A stretch of DNA of 64,000 nt from Anisus vortex (GCA_949126835.1 CASBPS010000121.1:1-64000), one strand, 5' to 3'. Positions 22,795-33,235 are shown, counted from the stretch's first letter. Made by a program: numbers and translations. The notes: generated by a model from the letters alone, not told the origin.

Positions 22795-22912
22795 GTCTAC
22801 AACACGTGGTGTTCCCAAGCGGTCGACCATCTAAGTACTAACCACGCCCTACGTTGCTTGACTTGGGTGATCGGACAAGAACCGGTATTTTCAACGTGGT
22901 ATGGCCGTAGAC
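22795..22912 (-). rRNA. 5S rRNA gene, possibly decayed
   Basis: The minus strand begins GTCTACGGCCATACCACGTT, continues with ACCGGTTCTTGTCCGATCAC and CTTGGGAACACCACG, and ends near GTTGTAGAC: 118 nt in all, close to the normal 120. A run of ten T (minus strand) follows, the RNA polymerase III terminator. The internal C-box region reads GATGGTCGACC where GATGGGTGACC is usual, and several other bases differ from metazoan 5S as I know it. It may be inactive. It stands between H4 and H2B on the H2B strand. 5S linkage to histone genes is known in several invertebrate groups. Confidence 0.88.
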
Positions 22913-23710
22913 AACAAATGACACAAATGTTGGTATATAAGCTTAAAAACGTTTAATTCAACCTTATTTATTTTATTTGTATTATTTGATGCTATTTATC
23001 TTCTTCTCAAGCGCATATAATTTAAGCTTTTTAAAGCCCCGATACAATATATACTATAGGTAGGGCATGTTATTTTCCAATTATAACAAAACATAAAAAA
23101 CAACATGTTTTCAAATCAACATATAAATATTCATATAAATAACGTTACACTATAACGCTTACAAGTGTTGAACGGAATCTCGAGTATAGTGATAGTTTTA
23201 TTTATATGGAACTAAATACAACATAAAATAAATTGTTTACAATTTCAAACCAAAACAGCCGAGTAGCCGCATACAAGGAAATAGAAACCTCGGCCTGGTT
23301 TATTTTGTGAATTCGTTTTGCGATTGGACGAGGCTCTCTATACTCTGACCTCACCAGTAACGAAACAACTTGCTTTGTTGTTTTTAGTCTCGTGAATCCC
23401 CGCTCCCGCGTTTTAATGTACTTTGTGTGCCCCTTTCTCAAGTTTGATGCATAATACACATTTTATTATTTTTAGTCTGTAAGAATCGAAAACTAATATA
23501 ATCATGTAAATACGCAAATATGTCCGTTTAGATAAGGTGTTTATTTAGTAAAAAGTCTATTTTCTAAACCAATAATATAAACGAATGCACAAATGAAACA
23601 TATTAAGAAGGTAAACGTTACAGTAAAAATTAAATGAACGGCATGCTGGGGAAACTCGTTTGACACATTTGTGAGTGATACACTCAAAAGCTAACTGTGA
23701 ACGGAGTGGA
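22913..23710. other. 5S-H2B spacer
   Basis: Mostly AT-rich. 23265-23420 is less AT-rich and includes an inverted CCAAT motif (GATTGGACG), a possible promoter relic, but no histone reading frame accompanies it. H2A and H1 are not found here. Confidence 0.5.
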
Positions 23711-23726
23711 GGCCCTTAAAAGGGCC
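23711..23726 (-). terminator. Histone 3' stem-loop of H2B
   Basis: On the minus strand GGCCCTTTTAAGGGCC forms a 6-bp stem with TTTA loop, 38 bp after the H2B stop codon. Confidence 0.93.
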
Positions 23727-23764
23727 GTTGTTAGGTTTCACCTAGGTAGGGGGTGTAGTCAAGT

Positions 23765-24139
23765 CTATTTACTGGTGGTGTATTTGGTGACTGCTTTGGT
23801 ACCCTCACTGACGGCGTGCTTGGCCAGCTCACCAGGCAGAAGGAGACGGACGGCGGTCTGGATCTCCCTTGACGTAATGGTGCTACGTTTGTTGTAGTGA
23901 GCCAAACGGCTAGCTTCAGCTGAGATACGTTCGAAGATGTCATTCACAAAAGAGTTCATGATAGACATGGCCTTTGAGGAGATACCAGTGTCTGGATGAA
24001 CTTGTTTCAACAGCAACACTTTGTAAATGTAGATGCTGTAGCTTTCCTTTCTCCTCCCCTTCTTCTTCTTGTCACCGGTGCGTACGTCCTTAGCCTTACC
24101 GGCTTTTTTAGCTCCTTTGGATGAAACTTTGGGCGGCAT
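23765..24139 (-). CDS. Histone H2B with a two-residue insertion
   Basis: From the ATG at 24137-24139 (MPPKVSSKG) the frame codes 124 residues to the TAG at 23765-23767. I chose this Met because the upstream seven in-frame residues (from a GTG) have no histone character. The tail [17 protein letters not shown] is of mollusc type. The globular part is canonical ([34 protein letters not shown]) except that helix 1 reads [16 protein letters not shown], with two extra leucines relative to the usual [13 protein letters not shown] six-base duplication (CTGTTG) in the coding strand explains it. The basic tail also differs ([13 protein letters not shown]). A stem-loop follows at the right spacing. Confidence 0.94.
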   Translation of the reverse strand: MPPKVSSKGAKKAGKAKDVRTGDKKKKGRRKESYSIYIYKVLLLKQVHPDTGISSKAMSIMNSFVNDIFERISAEASRLAHYNKRSTITSREIQTAVRLLLPGELAKHAVSEGTKAVTKYTTSK

Positions 24140-24187
24140 TATTTTACAGCGTGTAAACACGAAAACTGAGCGAGGCAGACAGTCAGA

Positions 24188-24197
24188 TTATATTTTT
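24188..24197 (-). promoter_or_regulatory. TATA box of H2B
   Basis: On the minus strand AAAAATATAA lies about 50-60 bp before the start codon, followed by TCTGACTGTCTGCCTCG. Spacing fits a histone promoter with a short leader. Confidence 0.65.
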
Positions 24198-24202
24198 GGA
24201 GA

Positions 24203-24322
24203 TTAGCTTTACAACTATTTTGTTTTACAATAGTGCCATAGTAACAAGGATTAGGTTTTGTAAATGTAATCTATGTGTTTATTTACTTTTAGATTAGTTT
24301 GAGATGTTTTAGTGAATTTAGT
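24203..24322. repeat. 120-bp dispersed repeat at the H2B promoter
   Basis: GAGATTAGCTTTACAACTAT... to ...GATGTTTTAGTGAATTTA recurs at 46199-46320 with only a few differences. It begins just upstream of the H2B TATA box. Confidence 0.85.
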
Positions 24323-24731
24323 GATTACAGATTTGATCTATTCATAACTCTTTATTAAGTGTCTGTTAACATTTTTTTTAAATTTAATATCATCAAGGAC
24401 TATGTTGTGCATTGTACCGTACAATTTTGTAATGATGTACTTTCTCGTTTAGTTTAAGATATGTTTTTTTTTTAAATACTTTTGCCAAAATGCTGTTCGT
24501 TAATACCTTTCACCAAAAGGTTTACACTGTTTTTTTTTCTTCATCTTTTGTTTACTATCATCAATGTTCAATACTGTGTATATAATTATTTTTAGACATT
24601 TTTTTTTCTTTACTTCTACCAAATTTTGTATAGGCTATCTTCTTTTCATTTGAGCCAATTTTGTTTCATATTTGTGACTGTTTTTTTTTGTTATGTCATA
24701 AAAAAAACGTCAAGGAAAAGGGGGGGGGGGA
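24323..24731. other. T-rich stretch, no gene
   Basis: No coding signal. No H2A reading frame is present upstream of H2B, where it is often found in divergent H2A-H2B pairs. It ends in AAAAGG plus a run of G, which may be a polypurine tract for the LTR-like segment that follows. Confidence 0.5.
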
Positions 24732-25390
24732 TGTTGAGAGCTAACTTTGTTAGAATAAGGAAGTTAATAATAATAGAGTGTTTATAGTAGTTTTTATTGT
24801 ATAGGCCTAATGATGTGTATATGCCTAGTGTCTCAAGGGAATGTCTGACATGCGCAGTTAGGGGCTTGAGAGAAACGCTCTCTGTAGTCTCAGCTGCCAG
24901 TCAGTTACACACCTTTGTTAGGGGAGGTGGCTGCTAGAATGTCACACTGGTGTTGAACCTTTAGACATCTCTTCACGCAGTTACCGTTTGAGACTTGAGA
25001 CACGGGGTAAGATTAATTCATCATCATGTTATTATTTACTAATACATTGTTATTGTTATCCATACATTATATTATTGTCAAATTAGAATAGTATCTGTAT
25101 TTTAAGTCTATCATAACAATGTTGTTCCATACCCATAGTCAGAAATTATCTTTATCTATTGCAACATTTATTATTGTTAGATGTTATCCATATTATATAG
25201 GCGTGTTGTTATCCATATTATATAGGCGTGTGTGTGTGTTGAACTGACGACTGTACTGTACAAGATGTGTTTGATACTGTGAGGTGCACCCTAGTCATAC
25301 AGCCTGTCAGTCAAGACTTATTAAAGAACAAGTTGTTGAGATATCCTGTTTTATGAATTAATATAATTAAGTACCACTAAATCTGTAACA
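24732..25390 (+). mobile_element. Candidate LTR (TGTTGAGAG...CTGTAACA)
   Basis: It starts with TGTTGAG directly after a purine/G run and ends at CTGTAACA, giving TG...CA ends and a length of 659 bp, typical for LTRs. An ATTAAA signal is near 25320. No second copy, primer site or target duplication is visible in the window, so it could be a solo or partial LTR, or chance. Confidence 0.35.
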
Positions 25391-25547
25391 TTAGTATGTG
25401 TAGATTTGTAAAGGCAAATAATAATATAGTATACAATTAAACTTTAACTAGACTGATTAGTTGTTTTCTCTCTTTATATTTATATGTTTTCTGTATGATT
25501 TTTTTAAGCAACTAATAAGTAGATTGAAATAGAATGATCAATATAAA

Positions 25548-25575
25548 GAGTATTAATTACACATAATTAATACTC
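25548..25575. repeat. Perfect AT-rich hairpin, 12-bp arms
   Basis: GAGTATTAATTA, a four-base loop (CACA) and TAATTAATACTC form an exact inverted repeat immediately before the RNase H fragment. It may mark a breakpoint. Confidence 0.8.
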
Positions 25576-25581
25576 AAAAAA

Positions 25582-25863
25582 TATTACTCTCAGAAATTTA
25601 ACCCACACGAAAGAAATTATAGCACAATTGAGAAGGAGCTGTTGGGGCTAATTCTGGCACTTAAACACTTTGATTTTTATATAAACGGATCACCGTATCC
25701 TTTTGATATTTTAACTGACCATAACCCCCTTGTGTTCCTTTCCAGGGTAAAACAAAATCAAAGACTCATCCGTTGGAGTTTGTTCCTCCAATCTTACAAC
25801 TTAAATCTGGCCCACATTAAAGGCAAAGATAACGTTGTGGCAGACACTTTATCTCGTATGTAA
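25582..25863 (+). pseudogene. RNase H end of a second Gmr1-like LTR element
   Basis: The open frame reads KFNPHERNYSTIEKELLGLI, then DFYINGSPYPFDILTDHNPL, then HIKGKDNVVADTLSRM and a stop. These are the conserved RNase H blocks of gypsy pol, with the acidic residues in EKELLG and TDHNPL. In ordinary gypsy elements integrase would follow in frame. Here the protein ends and is followed by a 3' untranslated stretch, a purine tract and an LTR, which matches the Gmr1-like order seen at 2741-9595. RT and everything upstream are missing. Confidence 0.82.
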
Positions 25864-26251
25864 AATAGTACCGGATGATGCTGATTGATAGGGACATTAC
25901 CTACTGATTTTTCTTTATTCCTTAAATTTTGATATTATTATCATTTTTAACTTTTCGTGGACATTTATCATGAAAATTGAATGTTATTTTATTAATGCAA
26001 TGAACATGCATAATATATATTATATGTTTATCAATTTTTGCCTCTATAACACTTGAATTTTATTCTCAAATATTACATAATTGCTTGAACTATTGAACTC
26101 ACTATTATTGATGCCTTTTTCTAAATGACTTTTTTGTACTTTACATAACATTGAACAAGCATAATAATATGTACATCTATTTTTTTTTTATTATGCAGGA
26201 AATTCCCCACTTAAACTGTATGTAATTTCCTTATTTCGTAGGAGGGGCGTG
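25864..26251 (+). other. 3' untranslated part and polypurine tract of the second LTR element
   Basis: AT-rich, no frames. Ends in AGGAGGGGCG just before the LTR, a plausible polypurine tract. Confidence 0.55.
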
Positions 26252-27375
26252 TGTTACGAAACGACGTATTAATACAGATGTGAGGTGTTATATTAGTGTA
26301 TTATATGTAACGCCGTAGGATTCAACCGTTAGACATAGATGTCAACGTTCTAGCTGAGTGTAATTTGACACTTGACCTCGTGTCGCTTCTCTAAAGAAGG
26401 AGTGTCAGCCGAGATAATTAACCCCCTTCCCTCCATTTCCGCTATCATTTACAACTCTTCCACTAGGGTGGTTAAGTTACTTGGCCTGCCATCTACGAGT
26501 CGTGACACTGAATTGTAATCAGTAACTACAATTGTCTTCCCCCCCCCATTTCTCCCTGAAGAAAACACATATACGCTCACCCACTTGCATAGATACTTTA
26601 ATTGGAAGCGTCTCCAATAGCGCCTTAATGTCTATTTTGCTAAGGTCTAAGGGCACCCTGAGGTCTGGCATGATTGTTATATTGTGGGAAGTTTAATCAA
26701 TGTATGTAATTAAGTAAGATTAATGTTTTCACGCTAAACCCTGACCTCGCCCTATCCGCCAGTTTCGAACAAAGAGAAACTGACTCTGTTGTTCCATTAA
26801 ACGACTTTCTAACCAGACTTGTGTCTGTGTTCTTGGGAGTGGAACTTTTTCCCCTAGTTACGATTGGCTCTACCTTATGCTATAAAAGAGCCCGCACGAG
26901 GTTGGACTTCAGTCGAGGGTCTAATATTTTGTAAGGAGTAGAACATGTTATTAAAGTACTTATTTTTCTCTATTATATAGTCATTCAGTTTAACTTGGAA
27001 CTTAGTCGCTATTATCTACATTATTTGTATACTTATATTTGGAACTGTGTTCATCATGGCTATTCTTACCTTATTATAATAAAGATTTATGTTATGAATT
27101 CACCACGGATTTGACTGTTATTATTATTTGCATTGTGGAACTATTACATCATAACTATAGTCAAGAACTTTCTTATTCCACTAAGAATCTACACTATTTA
27201 TTTTACAACTGAGCCAACTGCAAGGAAGTAGACTGTTGCATTCGTATGGAGTAGAATCCGATTGATAGGTCTTCACCATCAATACTATCCTGGACTAATA
27301 CATAAATAATATATATATATAACATTCAAATCCACAAAGTTATAATAATCTGGTGGCCGTTCCGGCTTCGTAACA
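26252..27375 (+). mobile_element. 1.1-kb LTR with promoter
   Basis: Perfect nine-base inverted ends TGTTACGAA...TTCGTAACA define a 1124-bp LTR. The left side is a purine tract and RNase H coding sequence. The right side (AATTTGCGGGCTCGTAG) resembles the spacer and primer site of the 3422 element. An LTR with 3'-element sequence on its left and primer-site sequence on its right is an internal-LTR-internal arrangement and not a solo LTR. Promoter signals and AATAAA (near 27078) lie in the expected U3-R order. Confidence 0.8.
26881..26888 (+). promoter_or_regulatory. TATA box in the 1.1-kb LTR
   Basis: TATAAAAG with an inverted CCAAT motif (GATTGGC) about 20 bp upstream, followed by a GC-rich start region. 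A well-formed RNA polymerase II promoter. Confidence 0.7.
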
Positions 27376-27726
27376 AATTTGCGGGCTCGTAGAGGTAGTA
27401 GACAAAGCGCTTGCTTTATATACGAAACGGTGTGGAAATCTGCCGAGTACGAGAGAGAGTACGAGCGGGCTGGACCAATCGCAGCGCTGCGTTACGCCAG
27501 CCGAAAGTCCGCTCGATTTTGTATAAAACGGGACAGAAGAACCCGCCACAACTTCACAACACAAATTGTGACCTCCGGACTCCGGACTTTGGACAAGTAA
27601 GTTTCTCTTTTTGCACCTTTTGCGCGAGTGAGGCTGTTGTTTCTGTAAGGTGCGGTAAATATATAATATTTTCTGTGTGTGTGTGAACCACGTTGTTTTT
27701 TTAATTAGCCTAATGATACATGTATA
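27376..27726 (+). other. Primer-site-like start and a second promoter-like region
   Basis: After the LTR, TTTGCGGGCTCGTAG is a decayed tRNA-Pro primer site. Farther on are GACCAATCG (about 27474), TGTATAAAACGGG (27519-27531) and a leader CTCCGGACTCCGGACTTTGG ending in a possible splice donor AAG|TAAG or GTAAG near 27596. The word CCGGACTCCGGACT also occurs in the H3 leader at 20683. No clear coding follows. Confidence 0.45.
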
Positions 27727-27868
27727 GGGTAATTCTTTACCTGCGTTAGCCCACGAGTTATTTGGTTCTGTATAAAAAAATTTTTAATGATTCATGCCCT
27801 ATTCGCACGAATCAAGTCATTATATGCCTCGCAAAAAACTCGTGGGCTAACGCAGGTAAAGAATGTCC
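27727..27868. mobile_element. 142-bp MITE with near-perfect inverted arms
   Basis: The arms beginning ATTCTTTACCTGCGTTAGCC (27731) and ending GGCTAACGCAGGTAAAGAAT (to 27864) are perfectly complementary for 28-30 bp, and the outer bases GGGTA/GGACA are similar. TA flanks both sides, suggesting a Tc1/mariner-type target duplication. It has no coding capacity. Confidence 0.8.
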
Positions 27869-27899
27869 TATCTCAGCCACTATCTGTAATTTTGTTCTA

Positions 27900-27969
27900 G
27901 CTTTGGATGAGTGTAGGACGCAATAATTTTCTTTATAGAAGGAGCGTTTGTAATGTATAAGATAAGATC
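27900..27969 (+). mobile_element. LINE 3' tail fragment
   Basis: GGATGAGTGTAGGACGCAAT...GAAGGAGCGTTTGTAATG and a TATAAGATAAGAT tail match the 3' ends of the copies at 28070-29222 and 31541-31775. Confidence 0.8.
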
Positions 27970-28069
27970 TAGGCTTTTGGGACTGGGTGTATTAAACTAT
28001 ACAACATGGCTTTAAGGCTTTAGGAAAAATAGATCATGTGAGACTTAATTAATAGGCTTAATAGATTAC

Positions 28070-29222
28070 TTGTCTAAGGGATTAGATAATAACAACCAAA
28101 TTGATGCTATATTACTATATTTTTCAAAAGCATTTGATAAAAATCATTTCTAGTCTTCTTAAAAAAATTAAATACTTTGGCATCTCTGGTCCCTTACAAA
28201 ACGTACATCAATGGATTCAGGACTTTCTTATAGGCAGAGAACAAACAGTGATAATAAATGGCTCTAAGTCATCTAAGTCATCACCAAAAACAGTACATTG
28301 AGTAAACTTAGAAGTTCCACAAGGAAAAAAAGTAAGATTATTAATTTGCAGATGATTGCATAATTTATAGAACAATAAAGACAGGAAAAGATAGTGAACT
28401 TTTACAAAAAGACCTAGATGAACTACAAAAATGGGAATCAAACTGGAGTAGGCCTATGTCTTTTCACCCAGAAAAATGCCAACTAATAAGGGTATCCAAG
28501 AAAAAGAAACAAATAATAGCAAACTACTTCATTCATGGTAAAGAACTAACTCAAACTAACAATGCTAAGTATCTGGGAGTAACAATAAATGATAAGTTAT
28601 CTTGGAACCCTCATATTGATGAAGCAATTAAATAATAAAATAAAACATTAAGATTCATAAAAAGAACTTTTACAAATGTAATAAGAATATAAAACTAAAA
28701 TGCTACCTCACATTAGTAAGGCCTATACTAGAATATGCAGCATCTGTATGGGACCCATCAACTAAGGAAACAATTACAAAATTAAAACAAATTCAAAAAA
28801 GAGCTGAAAGGTTCTCAACTAGTGAATATACCCAATAAGCAAGAGTAACACCTATAGTCAAATCACTAAACATAGAAACACTAGAGGGCAGAAGGGCAAA
28901 GAGTAAAGTAGTAATAACACATAAGGCATTAAACTCTAATTTAGAAATCCAACACAATAACAACCTGTTGCAAAGCTCAGATAAACATAAAGACAAAAAC
29001 ACTTTCCTTGTCCCTTATGCGAGAACAAATGCATATAAGTATATTAATAAGTAGGCCCCTACTTTTTTTTCCCGAGTGGCATTCGGGCATGGATAGGGTT
29101 GCCTGAACAAACCAGGAAACCTAACATCATTTAAAACATTAATAAAAATGCAAGACTAGACTCGGGCCACGGATGAGCGTATGACGCAATAATATTCTAT
29201 ATAGAAGGAGCGTCTGTAATGT
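28070..29222 (+). pseudogene. LINE reverse transcriptase pseudogene to 3' end
   Basis: Several frames together show a non-LTR RT: AILLYFSKAFD, GISGPL, WIQDFLIGREQTVIINGSKS, ADDCIIYRTIKTG with the A(D)DC catalytic region altered by a deletion of about 60 codons, DLDELQKWE, FHPEKCQLIRVSKKK, NAKYLGVTINDKLSWNPHID, YLTLVRPILEYAASVWDPST, and the tail SGIRAWNGLPEQTRKPN with its CCCGAGTGGCATTCGGGCATGG-type block. Stops and frameshifts are numerous. The order is that of Jockey/CR1/L2-like LINEs. Upstream endonuclease is missing (5' truncation). The same family is present at 1184, 27900 and 31541. Confidence 0.85.
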
Positions 29223-29757
29223 CAAATGGGGTCAATTTATAGCCATGTAATTTTTGCAGCACATTTAATGGCGTCTGTTAAAATATAGTCTAACACAATG
29301 GACCATAGAACTGAGTATTTAAGTCAAACCACAAACATCCACACATCAATTGATTAAAAAAAAATAACTTTTCTAAACTGTGTCATTAATTTTATGTTAA
29401 GATCGTTTTTTTCATAAAAAAATAGGATTCATTAACAAGGTAAGTTTAAAGTGCTAAAATTAATATAAAGCGTTCATAAGCGGAAATAGTTAATCTTATT
29501 TGATAAAATATATTATCTATACTCAATTAATTTACTAATTTCATTAATGCCTGATCATGCCTGATTTAGTTATGAATTTTTTAGAGCAGTCACTGTCTAT
29601 GTTTATTAGAACATTTTTGTCAACCGACTACTTCCGTTCCGCTACTTTGTTTATTTATAGAAAACATTAAAAAGTGTAATCGCAATTTTGTTAAAGCAAA
29701 CGTCTTCTGCTAGTTTTATAAGTTTAAAATGAATGAATAATTCCTTTTTATATACCG
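29223..29757. other. AT-rich stretch, no gene
   Basis: No feature recognised. Confidence 0.5.
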
Positions 29758-30852
29758 CAGACCTGCCAACCCTTCCGATTTTCTCGGAATTGATCGGATT
29801 TTTCACCCCTCATTCCGACAAAACCCTTAAAATTCCGATTTTGGGCAATTTTTTATTTTTTTTCCGTCCGGACTGTCGATAGTAAAGCCACTTCAGTTAT
29901 TTTTCATTATACCGTAGGCCTAGGCTAATATTTTGATAGCCAAACCTGGTTTTTACGAAACGTTTTCCATGGTGCCAAAGTCCCATTACAACTTATTTTC
30001 ATAAAAAAAAATGTAGCGATTTCAAAAATAATCTGATATAAAAAAACAAAAAAAAACAACAACACTGAATCTCTATTATGTCTAGGCCTACCGATGCAAT
30101 GCCATATTCATATAAACTAGCCATATTAATGATTAAGCCTACCGAATTACCGGTATTCGCTTTTGAAAAAATACAATTTTGCGTGACATCAGATTTTCTT
30201 GGAAAGTGATACATTTTTAGCTCTAGGCTTACATTTCTTTACTATAAATGTAAACGCATATTACTCTTATACTGACCATTGAAAAACAAATTAGGAATAG
30301 GCCTACTACTATAATAAGGAAAAAAACATTTTTTAGCCAAAGTAACTACGGAAAATATTGTATAAAAAATACATAGGCCTAGCCTATAGCATAAGTATAA
30401 GCATATTTAGCCTATCATGTTGCTCAATTATCTAGTACTAGGTTAAATAGGTATGGGAGTATAGGCCATATACGGTATAAATATGTTAAGGCCTGCTACT
30501 AGCATTTTTAGTAAGTCTACTAGTTACTATTACTATTTAGGCCTTCTACTAGGCTATTGACTATAAAACTATAGACTAACTATAGGATAGGCTATGCTCG
30601 CTATAGTATAGACCTAGAGCCTGTATTAACAGTTTTTAGCTTTATAACTTGACCTATTGATTTTCTTTAAAGTTGAATACACAGATATTAATTAAAACTT
30701 AAAACTAATTACATTGACATTAATAACTAACAATACTAGTTATATTCTTTCTAATTGAAAATAAGCCTACAGAACTTGTGCGCGAGCGCACTCTTCCTCC
30801 CCCCCCCCCCCCCCAAATACAGATTTTTGTTCTTGGGACGTTGGCAGGTCTG
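29758..30852. mobile_element. Non-autonomous DNA transposon, CAGACCTGCCAAC ends
   Basis: Thirteen-base perfect inverted ends CAGACCTGCCAAC...GTTGGCAGGTCTG enclose 1095 bp. The bases ATACCG occur directly before the left end and directly after the right end, a six-base target duplication. The terminus resembles hAT-type elements, but those usually make 8 bp, so the superfamily is open. The interior is AT-rich with a C-run (about 30797-30814) and no transposase. Confidence 0.78.
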
Positions 30853-31540
30853 ATACCGGTATTATTTATCACTGGAAAGGGCTTGAAAAGAGGATTCCAA
30901 TGGTATATCATTTATTAAAATCGGATTAGAAATAAAAAAAGTTTTGAATTTTTAAGTAGTGTAGACAATTGGACTAACAGTTATATTGTTAAAGTTAAGG
31001 TTTCAAGAGGGTGACAACATGTCTTCAATATTAATCTTGTGTTTAAATCATATCGTATTTTTAAGACCCACAAAAACATAATTAAAAAAAAAAAAAATAC
31101 AACACTAAATGCAAAAACATGAAGAAATGTTAGCCACGTTTATTGAAAAAAAAACGCTTTATATATAAGAAATATTATTAATAAAAGAAATACAATGTTT
31201 GCCGATCCGCCAAAAAGTTTTTTACGAAAAAAGAAATATATAAAAAACGTACATTTACATAAAATACATAGATCAGTGCTATATTAAAAGTGAATTAATC
31301 TACTTCCGGTGCAAAGGTTACAAAAAAACTTAAATCACAAAAATGGCTGGGTTTCTCTTCTTTAAAAAACACCTTATTTCCAAGCGCTAAAAAAATTATA
31401 TCTCCCCTCCCTGTTGACCTAGAAATACAAATGAGGTGTCATTTAAAAGATCTCATCTAGTTCTATCCATCAGTGTAGGTTTTTAGGTTAAATTCTTAAT
31501 ATGAATTTTTTATTGAAGTCGCTACATATATCATATAGAC
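30853..31540. repeat. Repeat-rich AT stretch
   Basis: Two segments recur elsewhere in the window: TTCCAATGGTATAT...GAATTTTTAAGTAG (about 30895-30958) at about 32609-32675, and 31020-31225 at 34495-34735 (ACCCACAAAAACA...AACACTAAA...CAATGTTTGCC). No gene. Confidence 0.6.
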
Positions 31541-31775
31541 AAAAACACTTTCCTTGTTCCTTATGCGAGAACAAATGCATATTATAAGTACTCTTTCTTC
31601 CCGAGTGGCATTCGGGCATGGAATGGGTTGCCTAAACAAACCAGGAACACCAATAACCTAACATCATTTAAAACATTAATAATAATGCAAGACTAGACTC
31701 GGACCACGGATGAACGTAGGACGCAATAATCTTCTTTATGGAAGGAGCGTCTGTAACTAATGTATAAGATAAGAT
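31541..31775 (+). mobile_element. LINE 3' end, 5'-truncated
   Basis: It starts abruptly at ACAAAAACACTTTCCTTGTT, matches 28992-29222, and continues through CCCGAGTGGCATTCGGGCAT and GGAAGGAGCGTCTGTAA to the tail TATAAGATAAGATGAG. A typical 5'-truncated insertion of the same family. It includes the three-codon ACACCAATAACC segment that the 28-kb copy lacks. Confidence 0.85.
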
Positions 31776-32740
31776 GAGAATAATTTTTATGGACCACGCT
31801 GTATTTTATTTAGGCTGCGGCTATTCGGACCCGGGTCCAATTAGTCTTTAGCATGAAATGACTATTTACTATTTGGACCCAGCTTCACTCGGAATTAATT
31901 TGAACTCATTTAAAACAATAAAAACTATGGGGAAAACATAAAAAATATGGATTTGTCGTACCATAGTATTATTAGAAATCGCACAGAAAACACCAAATCA
32001 ATCCCTATCCTTTATCACCTAACCGATAGTTATAGCCTACTAACTATTACCAAAAGTACTACAAAACCATCCCTGCCCTTACCTATATTAATATAAACTA
32101 ACCCGATACTAATTATTTATTACTAAGTCTACCGGGTCCGAATAGCCACTTTGGTTAATTTAATGCAAGGTGTGATTTGTACCTAAAACTGTGTAGGCTA
32201 AGCCTAATATTGATGGTCTGTTTAGACCTGTTGTTTACTACTCGTGGATAGATTAAATTGTCGTCAATGGGTGGGTACTGTTGTTTTAATAGCATGTAGG
32301 CCTATCTAATGTATGATTTAAAACACTGTAGATGTAGGGCATATGACCTATTACTATGTTATTGAGATGATTTAGGCCTATTTAGGATTACATGGTGAGA
32401 TGTAGCTCCCTAGTTGTTTGTTGAGGAGGGCATTTATATTATTATGTAAATAAACTTTGTCTTCTGTTGGTATTTGATGTTTTATGGTTCTTATACCTTG
32501 TCCTTGTAGGCCAATGTGTTGTCGTTCTGTGTTAGTGATAGTTGTACTGTTGTTGATGTTGATAGTGTGCTAAGGTCTTGGATGGTTGACTGTCCCTTTG
32601 GGGAGAGGATTCCAATGGTATATTATTTATTAAAATCGGATCAGAAATAAAAAAGTTATGAATTTTTAAGTGATGAAATTTCAGTAACAAAGCCAAAGAA
32701 AGAAAAAGTGATGATCACTTAGGCTACTAGTAATTTTGTA
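31776..32740. other. AT-rich stretch, no gene
   Basis: Contains the second copy of the 65-bp repeat at about 32609-32675. No coding signal. Confidence 0.5.
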
Positions 32741-33235
32741 CTCAAACAGTCATAACTTTATCCATTTTGTACCAAATTGCACATAATGAGAATCAAATTA
32801 AAGGCCATACAAAGGGCCATATATGTATACTTAAAACCATTAGTAAGTGCTTATTATTTTTTTTTATAACGTGAAATTTGGATGAAATTGGATATTTCAT
32901 GATGCGTACATTGTTCACTCAAACAGTCATAACTTGTCAATTTTTTTACCAAAATACACAATATGGGTATCAAATTAAAATTAAAGGCCAAGCAAAGGGC
33001 CATATTTATATACATTAATCAGCAAACAAGGGATTTTTATTTATTTTTATATCATAAAATTTGAATGAAATTGGATATTTCATGATGCGTACATTGTTCA
33101 CTCAAACAGTCATAACTTTGTCAGTTTTTTACCAAAATACACAATATAGGTATCAAATTAAAGGCCATTAATTAAGGGCCATACATGTATAGACAAATCA
33201 GTTTAAAAAAAGGATATTACAAGGTAAGTAGGCCT
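32741..33235. repeat. ~180-bp tandem repeat, three copies
   Basis: CTCAAACAGTCATAACTT occurs at 32741, 32918 and 33101, each followed by ACCAAA..ACACAATA.GGGTATCAAATTAAAGGCC and AAGGGCCATA. Between copies the block GAAATTGGATATTTCATGAT GCGTACATTGTT is repeated. Degenerate partial units follow near 33255 and 33440. Period 177-183 bp. Confidence 0.85.

Noticed and set aside
24323..24731. H2A gene divergent from H2B
   Set aside because: Neither strand encodes any H2A block in this stretch.
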